From: Sphingopyxis sp. HIX
GTDB lineage: Bacteria > Pseudomonadota > Alphaproteobacteria > Sphingomonadales > Sphingomonadaceae
Direction: 5' to 3'
Assembly: GCF_001468285.1 (NCBI RefSeq)
Contig: NZ_LNSB01000030.1
Coordinates: 1 to 64,000 of the forward strand
Length of the DNA stretch: 64,000 nt
The position numbers were made by a program, and so were the translations under genes. The notes under the pieces were generated by a model that saw only the letters and a program-made list of their open reading frames with translations, did not search any database and was not told the origin of the DNA. Shown piece by piece: positions 26,108-35,319 of this stretch (positions within the stretch are counted from its first letter, which is position 1; each line of letters opens with the position of its first letter).

Positions 26108-26910
26108 GCGGCCTCGGCCTTTTTGCGGCGGATGGGAATCCAGCGGTTGACGGGAGCGAGCGACGCCGCGGCTTCGGCGTTCACCGGCTGGGTGCCGGAG
26201 CGGCCGTAGTGATAGACCATCGCCGCGCGGCGCTCGTCGGCGACATTGTCGGTCGACATGTGCATCAGGAAGCTGTGGAAGAAGAGCACGTCGCCGGGCT
26301 CCATCAGCGCGGGTTCGCGTGCGCTGTCGTCCTCGCTGACGATCTCGGTATAGGCGCGGTTCGCGGCGGGGCGGCGGTCGGGGACATGCTCGTGGATCGA
26401 GCCCCGGTGCGACCCCGGCAGCACCCACAGGCAGCCATTTTCGAGCGTCGCGCGGCTGAGGGCGAGCCAGACGCCGACCTGCGGCTGGCGGTCGAAGCGG
26501 AAATAATAGCTGTCCTGGTGCCAGGGCTGGCCGATGACCCCGGGGTTCTTGAAGATGAACTGGCTCTGGAAACAGTCGATGTCGGGACCGAGCAGGCCCT
26601 CGACGACGTCGGCGACCGCCGCGCTCTCGGCGATGCGCCGCGTCGCGCCCTCGCTGTGGCAGTTGAAGACCTTGGCGATGCGGTCCTCGGGGTTCACCGC
26701 GCCGGGGCTCGGTTCCTTCTCGGGGAAGATCGCATAGTCGCTCGCCCCCGCCTGGTAGAGGGTCTCGCCCGGATGATCTTCGGGCGGATGCGCGCGGATG
26801 TGCGCGATCACTTCGTCCTCGACCGCCTTGGCCTCGGCCGGATCGACGAGGCCGCGGATCACGAAAAATCCATGCTCGTTCCAGGCCTTCAGGCGCGCTT
26901 CGGCATCCAT
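26104..26910 (-). CDS. Phytanoyl-CoA dioxygenase-like oxygenase (paralogue 3)
   Basis: 268 residues, first gene of the four-gene unit ending with GH5. Iron ligands are His131 and Asp133 (PWHQDSYYF) and His217 (FLMHMS). WLALSRATLENGCLWVLPGSHRGS is the family's central signature in part. GAGGAG sits 6 bases before the ATG at 26910, so the longer frame from 26934 is less likely. The 66-bp AT-rich gap upstream (26911-26976) must carry the promoter. Confidence 0.88.
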   Translation of the reverse strand: MDAEARLKAWNEHGFFVIRGLVDPAEAKAVEDEVIAHIRAHPPEDHPGETLYQAGASDYAIFPEKEPSPGAVNPEDRIAKVFNCHSEGATRRIAESAAVADVVEGLLGPDIDCFQSQFIFKNPGVIGQPWHQDSYYFRFDRQPQVGVWLALSRATLENGCLWVLPGSHRGSIHEHVPDRRPAANRAYTEIVSEDDSAREPALMEPGDVLFFHSFLMHMSTDNVADERRAAMVYHYGRSGTQPVNAEAAASLAPVNRWIPIRRKKAEAA

Positions 26911-26938
26911 GACTATCTCCTCGTGAGGCGTCATAATA

Positions 26939-26979
26939 TATCTAATAGATCAAATAAAGGCTATTTTCGATCTAATTTA
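26939..26979. promoter_or_regulatory. AT-rich promoter/operator region of the dioxygenase-GH5 unit
   Basis: Contains the palindrome ATCTAATAGAT (26939-26949) and TTCGATCTAATTTA (26966-26979), the latter matching TTCGATTTAATCTA at 33343-33356 in 12 of 14 bases. The second site overlaps the stop codon of the transporter gene. A shared site in front of both arms of the cluster suggests a common regulator, perhaps the GntR protein at 21679. Confidence 0.45.
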
Positions 26980-28344
26980 TGCATCCGGCGCAGTTGGGGC
27001 GGCTCGGCGCGCCGCCAGCTCCTCGACGATCGCCTCGTGGGTGCCCTTGCGGATCGGGTAGAAGATCATCGCCAGGCCCGCGAGCACGAAGCCGAGGCCC
27101 GGCAGCCAGATCATGATGTCCTTGATCCCGGTGATCGTTTCGGGCGACTGCTGTGCATTGGCGACATAGCCGACGCGTTCGAGCAGCCAGCCTAAGAGGC
27201 CGGCACCGACCCCCAGGGCGACTTTCAGGAAGAATTGGAACAGGCCAAAGATGAAGCTTTCGGTCCGCTGCCCGGTCTTCCATTCGCCGTATTCGACCGT
27301 GTCGGGCAGCATCGACCAGAAGGTCAGCGCCAGCCCGAGCGTGCCGAGGCTCCAGACGAGCAGCCATATCGTCATGACGAGCGGCGTGTCGAAATCGAAG
27401 AGCCCAAAGATCGTGAGCAGAACAATGCCGATTGCAGTGCCGGCGAACCACGCGTTGCGCTTGCCGATATATTTGGTGATCCACACCCATAGCGGGATGG
27501 CGACAAGCCCGGTCGCCGACATGCCGATCAGCGCGGTGCGCGAGGCGGGTTCGTCCTCGAGAACATATTTGAAATAATAGAGCACCGACTTGCCGAGCGC
27601 GACCGAGCACACGAACGCCGCGACCGTCGCCGCGATCAGCGCCCAAAAGGCGGTGTTCGGCGCGAGCGCGCGCCAATAGCCGGGCATGTCGAGTTTCGCT
27701 TCGTCGCCGCCGCTTTCGGGCGGCTCGTGGGTGATGCGAAAAACGAGCGGATAGATTGCCGTGGCGATCACCGCGAACGCCGCGGCCGCCCAAGTAAAGC
27801 CCGTCGTGGCGTTGCTGCCGCCGAAGCGGGTGACGAGCGGGAAAGTGAAATAGATGATCGTGAGCGCCGCGAGCACGCCGAAGATCATCCGCCAGCCGGC
27901 GATCGTCGAGCGTTCGTCGCTGTTGTCGGTGAGCCGCGCGTTCAGCGAGGTGTAGGGGATGGTGACCACGGTATAGGCGGTGCGGAACACGACATGGGTG
28001 AACAGCATCCACAGGATCAGCGCGGTACCTTCGAAAAAGGGCGGGCGCCAATAGAGCAGCACGAAGGAAAGGCCGAGCGGCACGCAGCCGAACAGGATAT
28101 AGGGCCGGTAGCGGCCCCAACGGCTGCGCGTGCGGTCGGCGATCGACCCCATCACGGGATCCTGTAGCGCGTCGATGATCGAGGCGACCATGTAGATGAG
28201 CCCTGCGGTCCCCGCGGGAATGCCTACGGCGTCGGTGTAGAAGAAGAGCAGGAAGATCGAGACGCTCTGCCAATAGAGGTTGCTGGCATAGTCGCCGAGG
28301 GTGAAGCCGATCTTCTTGGCAGTGCTCAGCTTGTGCTGCGTCAT
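26977..28344 (-). CDS. GPH-family glycoside/cation symporter
   Basis: 455 residues, twelve predicted membrane helices, MFS-type. The start KIGFTLGDYASNLYWQSVS with DPVMGSIADRTRSRWGRYRP is the signature of glycoside-pentoside-hexuronide:cation symporters (MelB, XynP, UidB group). It should import a sugar or glycoside across the inner membrane, after TonB-dependent uptake through the outer membrane. ATG overlaps the stop of the esterase gene (ATGA). The C-terminal cytoplasmic tail is short and Ala-rich. Confidence 0.9.
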   Translation of the reverse strand: MTQHKLSTAKKIGFTLGDYASNLYWQSVSIFLLFFYTDAVGIPAGTAGLIYMVASIIDALQDPVMGSIADRTRSRWGRYRPYILFGCVPLGLSFVLLYWRPPFFEGTALILWMLFTHVVFRTAYTVVTIPYTSLNARLTDNSDERSTIAGWRMIFGVLAALTIIYFTFPLVTRFGGSNATTGFTWAAAAFAVIATAIYPLVFRITHEPPESGGDEAKLDMPGYWRALAPNTAFWALIAATVAAFVCSVALGKSVLYYFKYVLEDEPASRTALIGMSATGLVAIPLWVWITKYIGKRNAWFAGTAIGIVLLTIFGLFDFDTPLVMTIWLLVWSLGTLGLALTFWSMLPDTVEYGEWKTGQRTESFIFGLFQFFLKVALGVGAGLLGWLLERVGYVANAQQSPETITGIKDIMIWLPGLGFVLAGLAMIFYPIRKGTHEAIVEELAARRAAPTAPDA

Positions 28345-29891
28345 GGCGTGCTCTTCTCCCTGGCGCGGCGCATCGCGGCCGCGCGTTCGACGGCGTCGAG
28401 GCGCGCGGCGTCGCGCCGCTGTTCGATCGTCGCGGACCCGTTCCGGATCAGCAGCAGATTGTCGCGGCTGCCGAGCTGCGGCCAGTCGGGCAGGCCCGCG
28501 CCGTTCGGACGGCCGTGCCGTGCGAAATTGACCCAATAGTCGCCCATCAGCTTTGCCGCCGCGCGGTCCGACGGCCCGGCGGTCGCGGGCAGGTTGCCGA
28601 ACAGATAGGCGAGGTCGGAGGCGTGCGCGGCCCCTTTTCGCGTGGCCTGGTCGGCCTCGGCGACATGGTCGAAGACATAGAGCCACGCGGGCGCGCCATG
28701 GCGGTGCATGATCCGCGCGAAGCCGCGCGCGCCCTCGGTGAAGAAATAATGGTCGACGAGTGCCGGCGGCAGCGGGTCGCCATAGGCGCGGACGAGCTCG
28801 GCGATCGCCGCGGCGTCGTTCTGGCTCTTCAGATATTCGATCATCGCCGGGGCATAGGGCTGCTCGCTGAGCTCGGCGCCGGTCGAACCGACCATGAAGG
28901 GGATCAGCGGCACCGCGCCCGTCTCGAAGCGCTCGACCGGATCGGCGAGCACGGTGCGGCCGTCGATGATCGGGCCGTTGAAGCGGTCGGCCTGCATGTC
29001 CCACATCGCGAGCTGGCCCTGCACGACGTCGGCGGAAAGCGCGCGGAGCGTGGCGGGATCGGGGTCGGTCAGCCCCGCCTTGGCGGCGAAGGCGGCGCCC
29101 GCCTTCTCACCCGAAATGCGCGCGGCGCGGTCGGCGTTCAGCCGCGCATAGGGTTCGCGGTTGGCGCCCGACATGACGATCGCCTTGTGGAACAGGCCCT
29201 GCGCCGCGGGCGAGGCCATCAGGAAATCGACCGCCGCGCCGCCCGCCGATTCGCCGAAGATCGTGATGTTGCGGGGGTCGCCGCCGAAGGCCGTGGCGTT
29301 CGCCTGCACCCACTTCAGCGCCGCGATCATGTCGAGGAAAGCGAAATTGGCGTCGGGTTTGCCCCCGGCCTCGGCGGTGAGCGCGGGGTGCGCGAAGAAG
29401 CCGAAGCGGCCGAGGCGATAGTTGAAGCTGACGACGACAGCGCCGCGCCGCGCAAGGTTCGCACCGTCGGTGGTCGGCGACGCTGACGATCCCGCGACGA
29501 AGGCGCCGCCGTGGATATAGACCATCACCGGCAGCTTGCGCGCGGCCTTGGCAGGGCGCCAGAGGTTGAGGAACAGGCAGTCCTCGCTCATCGCCTGGGT
29601 CGAGGGCGTCGCGTCGCCGTCGAAACGCACCTGCGGGCAGTCGTTGCCGAAGTCCGCGGCGGCGCGCGTGCCCGTCCAGGCGGGCGCGGGGGCGGGGGGC
29701 CGCCAGCGGAGGTCGCCCACCGGGGGCGCCGCATAGGGAATGCCGGCAAAGCCATCGACGCCGTCGTGGATGCGGCCTTCGAGCGATCCCGCGGGGGCCG
29801 TGACGGTCACCGGCTCGCCGCCCAGCGAGCGGGCCTGGACGGGCTGCGATACCAGCGCGGTGAACATCAGCGCCAGCGCCGCACGGATCAT
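28341..29891 (-). CDS. Secreted type-B carboxylesterase
   Basis: 516 residues with a signal peptide (MIRAALALMFTALVSQPVQA). It has the carboxylesterase/lipase type-B marks: GIPYAAPPVGDLRWRPP, SEDCLFLNLWRP, the oxyanion IHGGAF and the nucleophile elbow FGESAGG with Ser at about residue 214. It hydrolyses ester bonds in the periplasm, which would fit removal of acyl groups from a glycosylated substrate. It overlaps the TIM-barrel gene before it and the symporter gene after it by 4 bp. Confidence 0.9.
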   Translation of the reverse strand: MIRAALALMFTALVSQPVQARSLGGEPVTVTAPAGSLEGRIHDGVDGFAGIPYAAPPVGDLRWRPPAPAPAWTGTRAAADFGNDCPQVRFDGDATPSTQAMSEDCLFLNLWRPAKAARKLPVMVYIHGGAFVAGSSASPTTDGANLARRGAVVVSFNYRLGRFGFFAHPALTAEAGGKPDANFAFLDMIAALKWVQANATAFGGDPRNITIFGESAGGAAVDFLMASPAAQGLFHKAIVMSGANREPYARLNADRAARISGEKAGAAFAAKAGLTDPDPATLRALSADVVQGQLAMWDMQADRFNGPIIDGRTVLADPVERFETGAVPLIPFMVGSTGAELSEQPYAPAMIEYLKSQNDAAAIAELVRAYGDPLPPALVDHYFFTEGARGFARIMHRHGAPAWLYVFDHVAEADQATRKGAAHASDLAYLFGNLPATAGPSDRAAAKLMGDYWVNFARHGRPNGAGLPDWPQLGSRDNLLLIRNGSATIEQRRDAARLDAVERAAAMRRAREKSTP

Positions 29892-30793
29892 GCGGCGCAA
29901 AGCGCGGCTTCGGCCTCGGCGAAGCATTGGCGCGCGACCGCGATCAAAAAGGCCGACTCGGTCCATCGATCGCTCTCCTCGCGCCATTCGCCGTCGGGTC
30001 CCCGGACCATCTTCGGATAGAAGGCGCGCGCGGGCAACAGTTCGGGGTGTACCGCGAAATAGTCGCCGGGCGCGGCGCTGCGCAGGAAACCCTCGAAGCT
30101 CGCGGTCCACATGCGGCGGTAATAGTCGAGGTGGCGGACCTCGGCGGGGTCGCTCGCGGTGAGCTGGCCGAAGGCGTTGGACGAGACGCGCAGGTGCATG
30201 AAGCGCGTGCGTTCGAACACCGGGCGCATCGCGTCGAACTTCATGTCCATGTCGCCATAGGTCAGCTCGTGGCCGATGTACCAATGGCCGAAATCGCCGT
30301 TGAAGCGCAGTTCGGGCAGGTCGGCGATCAGGTCGAGCGTGCGGCGGATGTCCTGCGTCATCGTCGCGCGGTGCGTCTCGAGATAGATGGGGTGGCCGAG
30401 TTCGTGCGCGATCGCCAGCAGCGCCCCGGCAAGACGGCGCATTTCGGCGTCGCTTTCGAGCCCGGTGCCGAGCTGGACGGTCGAGCAGTCGCAGCCCGCG
30501 TCGCGCCACCGCATCGCCTGGTCGCGCATCTGGCCGATATCGTCGAAGATGCGCATCATCCCCGTCGGGATCAGCCCCGCGTCGATCGCCGCTTGCGGTT
30601 CCAATGTCTGGATCGCTTCGTAACCTGCGGCCTTGAGCGTCGCATAGATCGCCGCGCGGTCGCCGCGCGGGCCCGCGGACCAGTCGGGCAGCTCGGCCGG
30701 CGTCAGGAAGCTGATACCGGCGAGCAGCCGCGGCGGCGCGGTGCTGCCGTCGCGGGTGTTGGGTGGACTGGAAGGGCTCATCGATTGTACCAT
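29888..30793 (-). CDS. Sugar isomerase/epimerase-like TIM-barrel protein
   Basis: 301 residues of the xylose-isomerase-like TIM-barrel superfamily. Visible are IYLETHRATM, FNGDFGHWYIGHEL and FMHLRVSSNAFGQ, which supply the Glu, Asp and His metal ligands expected in this fold. Members include sugar isomerases, epimerases and inosose dehydratases. ATG 30793 gives a short gap to the receptor stop at 30799; ATG 30781 is also possible, and the frame is open to 30829 inside the receptor gene. Part of the catabolic operon. Confidence 0.75.
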   Translation of the reverse strand: MVQSMSPSSPPNTRDGSTAPPRLLAGISFLTPAELPDWSAGPRGDRAAIYATLKAAGYEAIQTLEPQAAIDAGLIPTGMMRIFDDIGQMRDQAMRWRDAGCDCSTVQLGTGLESDAEMRRLAGALLAIAHELGHPIYLETHRATMTQDIRRTLDLIADLPELRFNGDFGHWYIGHELTYGDMDMKFDAMRPVFERTRFMHLRVSSNAFGQLTASDPAEVRHLDYYRRMWTASFEGFLRSAAPGDYFAVHPELLPARAFYPKMVRGPDGEWREESDRWTESAFLIAVARQCFAEAEAALCAA

Positions 30794-30798
30794 GAGGC

Positions 30799-33270
30799 CT
30801 AGAAACTCGCGTCGAGCGTCAGGCCCCACACGCGATAGGAATCGATCGTGAGGAACTGGACGAACGAGCCGCCGACGGGTGCGGGGCCGCCGGGGGTGGC
30901 CGGCGTGAAGGCGCCGTTGAAGCCCGCGAAACCGTCGAAGGTGGTGGTGATCGGATAGCGCTTGTCGAGGCAGTTGCGGCAGAAGGCGGCGACGCCGAAG
31001 CGGCCTTCGCTGAAGCGCAATCCGCCGCGCAATCCCAGCAGATAGCGCGACGGCGAGGTCGGATTACCGGGGCTCGAGCCGTAATTATATTTGTCCGAAT
31101 AATCGAGGTCGAACTGGGCGAAACCCTCGATATTCTTGGTAATCGCGCGCTTGTATTCGCCCGCGAAGGTCGCCTTCCAGCGCGGTGCGAAGGGCAGCTG
31201 GCGGAGCGCGGGGCAGACGCCGCTCGGATCGGTCGTGCAGGGCACGCGGAAGTCCTTGCCGTAGCTCGCCTCGTTGTAGATGATGCCGCCCGACAGGCTG
31301 AAATTGGGCGTCAGATTGCCGTAGAAGGACGCCTCAATCCCCTTGGTGGTCGTGCCGTCGGCGTTGCCCTGGATGAAGTTGATGACGACCTGCGGCGGAA
31401 CCGGCGGGACATAGATCGTCGTCTGATAGCCGTCGAACTTACTGTAGAAGGCGCTGAGGTTGAAGGCGAAACGATCGAAGAGCCGGGTCTTGATGCCGAG
31501 GTCGATCGAGTCGACATATTCGGGATTCACCTTGAGCGGCTGCTGCGCGAGGCTGGGCGTGTAGGTCACCGATTCGTTGAGGAACGGCCCCTTGTAGCCG
31601 CGGGCATAGCGCGCGAAGAGCATCGTATCGGGGCTGAGCTCATAGGTGATGCCGGCGGTCCCGCTGAAGCCGGTCTTCTTGACCCGCGCGGGCTCGGTGA
31701 GGCTGGTGCCCGCGGGGCAGGGGACCCGCTGCGCCGGTGTGAGCTCGGCGAAGGGAAGGCCGCCGGCGAGCGTGCAGCTGTTGACCGGAAGCACCGAGAA
31801 GAAGCCGGTGTCGCCGGTATAGATATAGGGGCCGCCGACGGTGACCGAACGATCGAAGGAGTTGAAGCTATAGTCCTTCAGGTCGTTGTGGGTCACGCGC
31901 CCGCCGATGAAGACCTTGAGCGCGGGGGTGATTCGCCAGTCGATCTGTCCGAAGGCGGCATAATCGCGCTGGTTGATGATGAAGGTGGGGTTGCGGCGGA
32001 ACTCGAGCCCGCCGAGATTGAAGCCGAGCGTGCCGCTCTGATCGATCACGTCGAGCGTGTCGGTTTTCGCATAATAGACGCCGGCGACGAAGCTCAGCGC
32101 ATTGGCGGTGGAGGAGGCGATGCGCGCCTCCTGGCTCCAGGTCTTGGAATTATAGGGGATCAGGTTGCGGTCGAGCAGGTTCGCCGGGACCGTATCGGCG
32201 AACTCGCCGGCGAGGTCGGCGTCGACGCCGAATTCACCCTTGCGCGTCTTGCGCAGCGCGGTGATCGAGGTGAAGGTCAGCCCGTCGGCGAACTCCCAGT
32301 CGATCGCGAGCGATCCGCCGTAGTTTTCGCGGCCATAGGTGTCGCCCTCGTCGACCCCCGCGACGCGCAGGCTGTCGCCGCAGGTCTTGTTGTTGCGCGG
32401 GCTCGCGACGATGCCGCACGCCGCGAGCGTGGCCTCGAGCGCCGAGCCCTTCGGCGCTTCGACCTGGACCCCGACGCCGGCGAAGTCGGCCGAGCCGTTG
32501 ACGCCGTTGCTCGCGAGGCGCTGATAGTCGCCCGACAGGTCGATGGTCAGCCGATCGCTCGGTTGCCAGCGGAACCGCGCGCGCACGCCGTCGTCGGTGT
32601 TGCGGTCCCATTCGTCGTAGAATTCGTTGAAGACGACTTTCCCCGTGCGGGTATGGCGATAGCTGATGCGGAGCGCCGCCGTATCGCCGAGCGGCAGGTT
32701 CGCGATCGCATAGCCGTGGATATAATCGCGATTGCCGATGTTGAAATGGCCGATGAACTCGGTCTGGCCCAGCTTGGGCGCCTTGGTGGTGACGTTGATC
32801 AACCCCGCGTTGGAGTTCTTGCCGAACAAGGTGCCTTGCGGCCCTGACAGGACCTCGACGGTTTCGACGTCGTAGAGCGCGTTGGTCAGCCCGCGGCCGA
32901 GCACGACCCCGTCCATCACCACCGACACCGATTGCTCGGCCGACCGTCCGAAGCCGCGCGTGCCGATGCCGCGGACCTGGAAAACCCCCTGGTCGGTCGC
33001 GGTCAGCGCCGGCACCGCGCGGACGAGATCGGTGGTCGTGGTGACGTTCTGGATGTCGAGCTGGCGCTGGGTGGCGACGGATACCGTGATCGGCACGTCC
33101 TGGACATCCTCGGCGCGCCGTTGCGCGGTGACGATGATGACCGCCTTGTCGGCGTCGCTATCGCTGGCTTCGGGCTGGTCCTGCGCCGCGGCGGAAACCG
33201 GCGCCAGCGCGAGCAATGCGAGCGGCATCGCCGTCGCGCACGCAAAAATCCTCCGCATTCTCGGCATCAT
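30799..33270 (-). CDS. TonB-dependent outer-membrane receptor
   Basis: 823 residues. A signal peptide (MMPRMRRIFACATAMPLAL and on) is followed by the TonB-box/plug start IIVTAQRRAEDVQDVPITVSV, typical for sphingomonad receptors. The plug has VRGIGTRGFG and LSGPQGTLFGKNSNAG, and a 22-strand barrel follows, ending in LTLDASF with a terminal Phe. It takes up a substrate too large for porins. GAGAGGG before the ATG at 33270 sets the start; the frame is open to 33339. First gene of the minus-strand operon; PhyH paralogue 4 diverges from it. Confidence 0.93.
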   Translation of the reverse strand: MMPRMRRIFACATAMPLALLALAPVSAAAQDQPEASDSDADKAVIIVTAQRRAEDVQDVPITVSVATQRQLDIQNVTTTTDLVRAVPALTATDQGVFQVRGIGTRGFGRSAEQSVSVVMDGVVLGRGLTNALYDVETVEVLSGPQGTLFGKNSNAGLINVTTKAPKLGQTEFIGHFNIGNRDYIHGYAIANLPLGDTAALRISYRHTRTGKVVFNEFYDEWDRNTDDGVRARFRWQPSDRLTIDLSGDYQRLASNGVNGSADFAGVGVQVEAPKGSALEATLAACGIVASPRNNKTCGDSLRVAGVDEGDTYGRENYGGSLAIDWEFADGLTFTSITALRKTRKGEFGVDADLAGEFADTVPANLLDRNLIPYNSKTWSQEARIASSTANALSFVAGVYYAKTDTLDVIDQSGTLGFNLGGLEFRRNPTFIINQRDYAAFGQIDWRITPALKVFIGGRVTHNDLKDYSFNSFDRSVTVGGPYIYTGDTGFFSVLPVNSCTLAGGLPFAELTPAQRVPCPAGTSLTEPARVKKTGFSGTAGITYELSPDTMLFARYARGYKGPFLNESVTYTPSLAQQPLKVNPEYVDSIDLGIKTRLFDRFAFNLSAFYSKFDGYQTTIYVPPVPPQVVINFIQGNADGTTTKGIEASFYGNLTPNFSLSGGIIYNEASYGKDFRVPCTTDPSGVCPALRQLPFAPRWKATFAGEYKRAITKNIEGFAQFDLDYSDKYNYGSSPGNPTSPSRYLLGLRGGLRFSEGRFGVAAFCRNCLDKRYPITTTFDGFAGFNGAFTPATPGGPAPVGGSFVQFLTIDSYRVWGLTLDASF

Positions 33271-33312
33271 CCCTCTCCCGACAAATTTATCGTTATTTTT
33301 AATATGCCATAG

Positions 33313-33356
33313 ATTCGACCGAATATTGCATTTTGTCAATGGTTCGATTTAATCTA
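33313..33356. promoter_or_regulatory. Divergent promoter region between TonB receptor and PhyH 4
   Basis: AT-rich, with ATTCGACCGAAT (33313-33324, palindromic but for the centre) and TTCGATTTAATCTA (33343-33356). The latter recurs with two changes at 26966-26979. Confidence 0.45.
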
Positions 33357-33406
33357 AAGAGGGGCGGCGGTGGCCGTTCGGGTACGTCGCCGAGAGAGGA
33401 TGAGAG

Positions 33407-34117
33407 ATGCAGCAGATCGATGTCGAGCGGTTCCGGCGCGACGGATTCCTGGCCATTCCGAAGCTCGCGGGCGCAGCAGCGGTCGCGGAGATCGCGCGCG
33501 TCTATGACGCGATGCTGGGCGGCGAGATCGACGTCAGCGCGACCGACCATCCGCTGGGGCTGACGACGCGCCAGATCATGATTCCCTCGGCCTATCACTC
33601 GATCTTTCGCGACAATGAAGCGCTGGGTGCCGCGCGCGACATCGCGCGCGCGCTGCTCGGCGTCCCCGACCCCAAGCCGGTGTTCGACATGCTGATCTAC
33701 AAGGAGCCCGGACAGCTGGCGACGACGCCCTGGCACCAGGATTACAGCTATGCCGAAATGCCCTTCACCCCCGCGGGAACGGCGATCCCGGCGGACGAAT
33801 ATGTCCAGTTCTGGGTCGCGCTCGACGACGTCGACGAAAAAAACGGCTGCATGCATTTCATCCCCGGCGCGCATCGTGCGCCGCTGCTCGACCATTATAT
33901 TGCCGGCGGCGACGCCGATTACAGCCAGCGGCTGCTCGCGATTCGCGATCCCGAGGCGGCGCTCGACCTAGACACGGCGGTCGCCTGTCCGCTGAAGGCG
34001 GGGGGCGCGACGGTGCATAATTACGGGACGCCGCATTTCACCTCGGGCAACCGCACGACCGACCGGCCGCGGCGCGCCTATATCTTCAATTTTTCCAGCC
34101 GCGATCCGCGCGCATGA
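33407..34117 (+). CDS. Phytanoyl-CoA dioxygenase-like oxygenase (paralogue 4)
   Basis: 236 residues, shorter than the other three. Iron ligands are His110 and Asp112 (TPWHQDYSY) and His210 (GTPHFTSGN). The central strand VQFWVALDDVDEKNGCMHF is conserved in part. GAGAGGA precedes the ATG. It diverges from the receptor gene and its stop overlaps the GH1 start (ATGA), so oxygenase and glucosidase are made together. Confidence 0.88.
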   Translation: MQQIDVERFRRDGFLAIPKLAGAAAVAEIARVYDAMLGGEIDVSATDHPLGLTTRQIMIPSAYHSIFRDNEALGAARDIARALLGVPDPKPVFDMLIYKEPGQLATTPWHQDYSYAEMPFTPAGTAIPADEYVQFWVALDDVDEKNGCMHFIPGAHRAPLLDHYIAGGDADYSQRLLAIRDPEAALDLDTAVACPLKAGGATVHNYGTPHFTSGNRTTDRPRRAYIFNFSSRDPRA

Positions 34118-35319
34118 CCGGACGCCTGCCGCCGCACTTCCTGTGGGGCACCGCCACCGCGGCGCATCAGGTCGAGGGCAACAACGTCCATTCGGACTGC
34201 TGGGCGCTCGAACATGCCGCGCCCTCGCTGTTCCTCGAGCCGTCGGGCGACGCCGCCGACCATTATCACCGCTATGCCGAGGACATCGCGATCGTCGCCG
34301 ACTTAGGCCTCAACGCCTATCGCTTTTCGGTCGAATGGGCGCGGATCGAGCCCGAACGCGGCCATGTGTCGGAAGCGGCGCTCGATCATTACCGGCGCAT
34401 GGTCGAGGCCTGCCTGACGCGGGGCATCGCGCCGGTGGTGACGCTCCACCATTTCACCCAGCCGCGCTGGCTCGCGCGCCGCGGCGGTTTCGCGGCGCCC
34501 GATTTCCCCTCGCTGTTCGCCGAGCAGGCGGCGCGCGTCGTGCGTGCGCTCGACGACATCGCGCTGGTCTGCACTATCAACGAGCTCAACCTGCCCGCGA
34601 TGGCGGCGCCCTATTTCCAGGCCCGCGCGACCGCCGCGCAGCGCGCGGCGGCGGAGCGCGCGCTCGGCGGACCGCTTTCGGCCTTCTTCCTCTACGCCGA
34701 TGCCGAGGCGATCTTCGGCAACGGGCTCGCCGCGCACCGCGCCGCGCGCGCAGCGATCCGCGCCGAGCGCGCCGAACTCGCGGTCGGCATGACGCTGGCG
34801 ATCCACGAAGAGGCGGCCGAGCCGGGCGCCGAGGCGATGCGCGACCGGCGGCGCGAAACCTGGTACGCGCCCTTCCTCGACGCCGCGCGCGAGGATGATT
34901 TCGTCGGCATCCAGACCTATTCGCGCATGACGAGCCGCGCCGACGGCAGCGTCGGCATCGCGGCGGGCGGCGTGCCGACGACGATGGGCTGGGAGGACCG
35001 GCCCGAGGCGATCGGGGCGGTGTGCGATTGGATCGCAGGGCGCTGGAAGGTGCCAATTATCGTCACCGAGAACGGCTATGTGGGCGAGGACGACGCCCGG
35101 CGCGCCGCCTTTATCGAGTCTGCGATCACCGGCGTCCGGCAAGCGATGATACGCGGCGCCGATGTGCGCGGCTATTTCTACTGGTCGCTGCTCGATAATT
35201 TCGAATGGATGCTGGGCTATGGCCAGAAATTCGGGCTAGTGGCTGTCGAAGGCGAGAGCAAGAGGCGGCAAATTAAGTCGTCCGCGGGCGTGATGGCGAG
35301 CCTCAATCCCAACCGCTGA
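34114..35319 (+). CDS. Glycoside hydrolase family 1 (beta-glucosidase type)
   Basis: 401 residues, a little shorter than most GH1 enzymes, with no signal peptide. FLWGTATAAHQVEG opens the barrel, NAYRFSVEWARIEP follows, acid/base Glu157 is in TINELN (Leu in place of the usual Pro), and nucleophile Glu319 is in IVTENGY. YFYWSLLDNFEWMLGYGQKFGL is the C-terminal signature in part. It would cleave beta-glucosides, or similar, in the cytoplasm after import by the symporter at 26977. Second gene of the rightward pair with PhyH paralogue 4. Confidence 0.92.
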   Translation: MTGRLPPHFLWGTATAAHQVEGNNVHSDCWALEHAAPSLFLEPSGDAADHYHRYAEDIAIVADLGLNAYRFSVEWARIEPERGHVSEAALDHYRRMVEACLTRGIAPVVTLHHFTQPRWLARRGGFAAPDFPSLFAEQAARVVRALDDIALVCTINELNLPAMAAPYFQARATAAQRAAAERALGGPLSAFFLYADAEAIFGNGLAAHRAARAAIRAERAELAVGMTLAIHEEAAEPGAEAMRDRRRETWYAPFLDAAREDDFVGIQTYSRMTSRADGSVGIAAGGVPTTMGWEDRPEAIGAVCDWIAGRWKVPIIVTENGYVGEDDARRAAFIESAITGVRQAMIRGADVRGYFYWSLLDNFEWMLGYGQKFGLVAVEGESKRRQIKSSAGVMASLNPNR

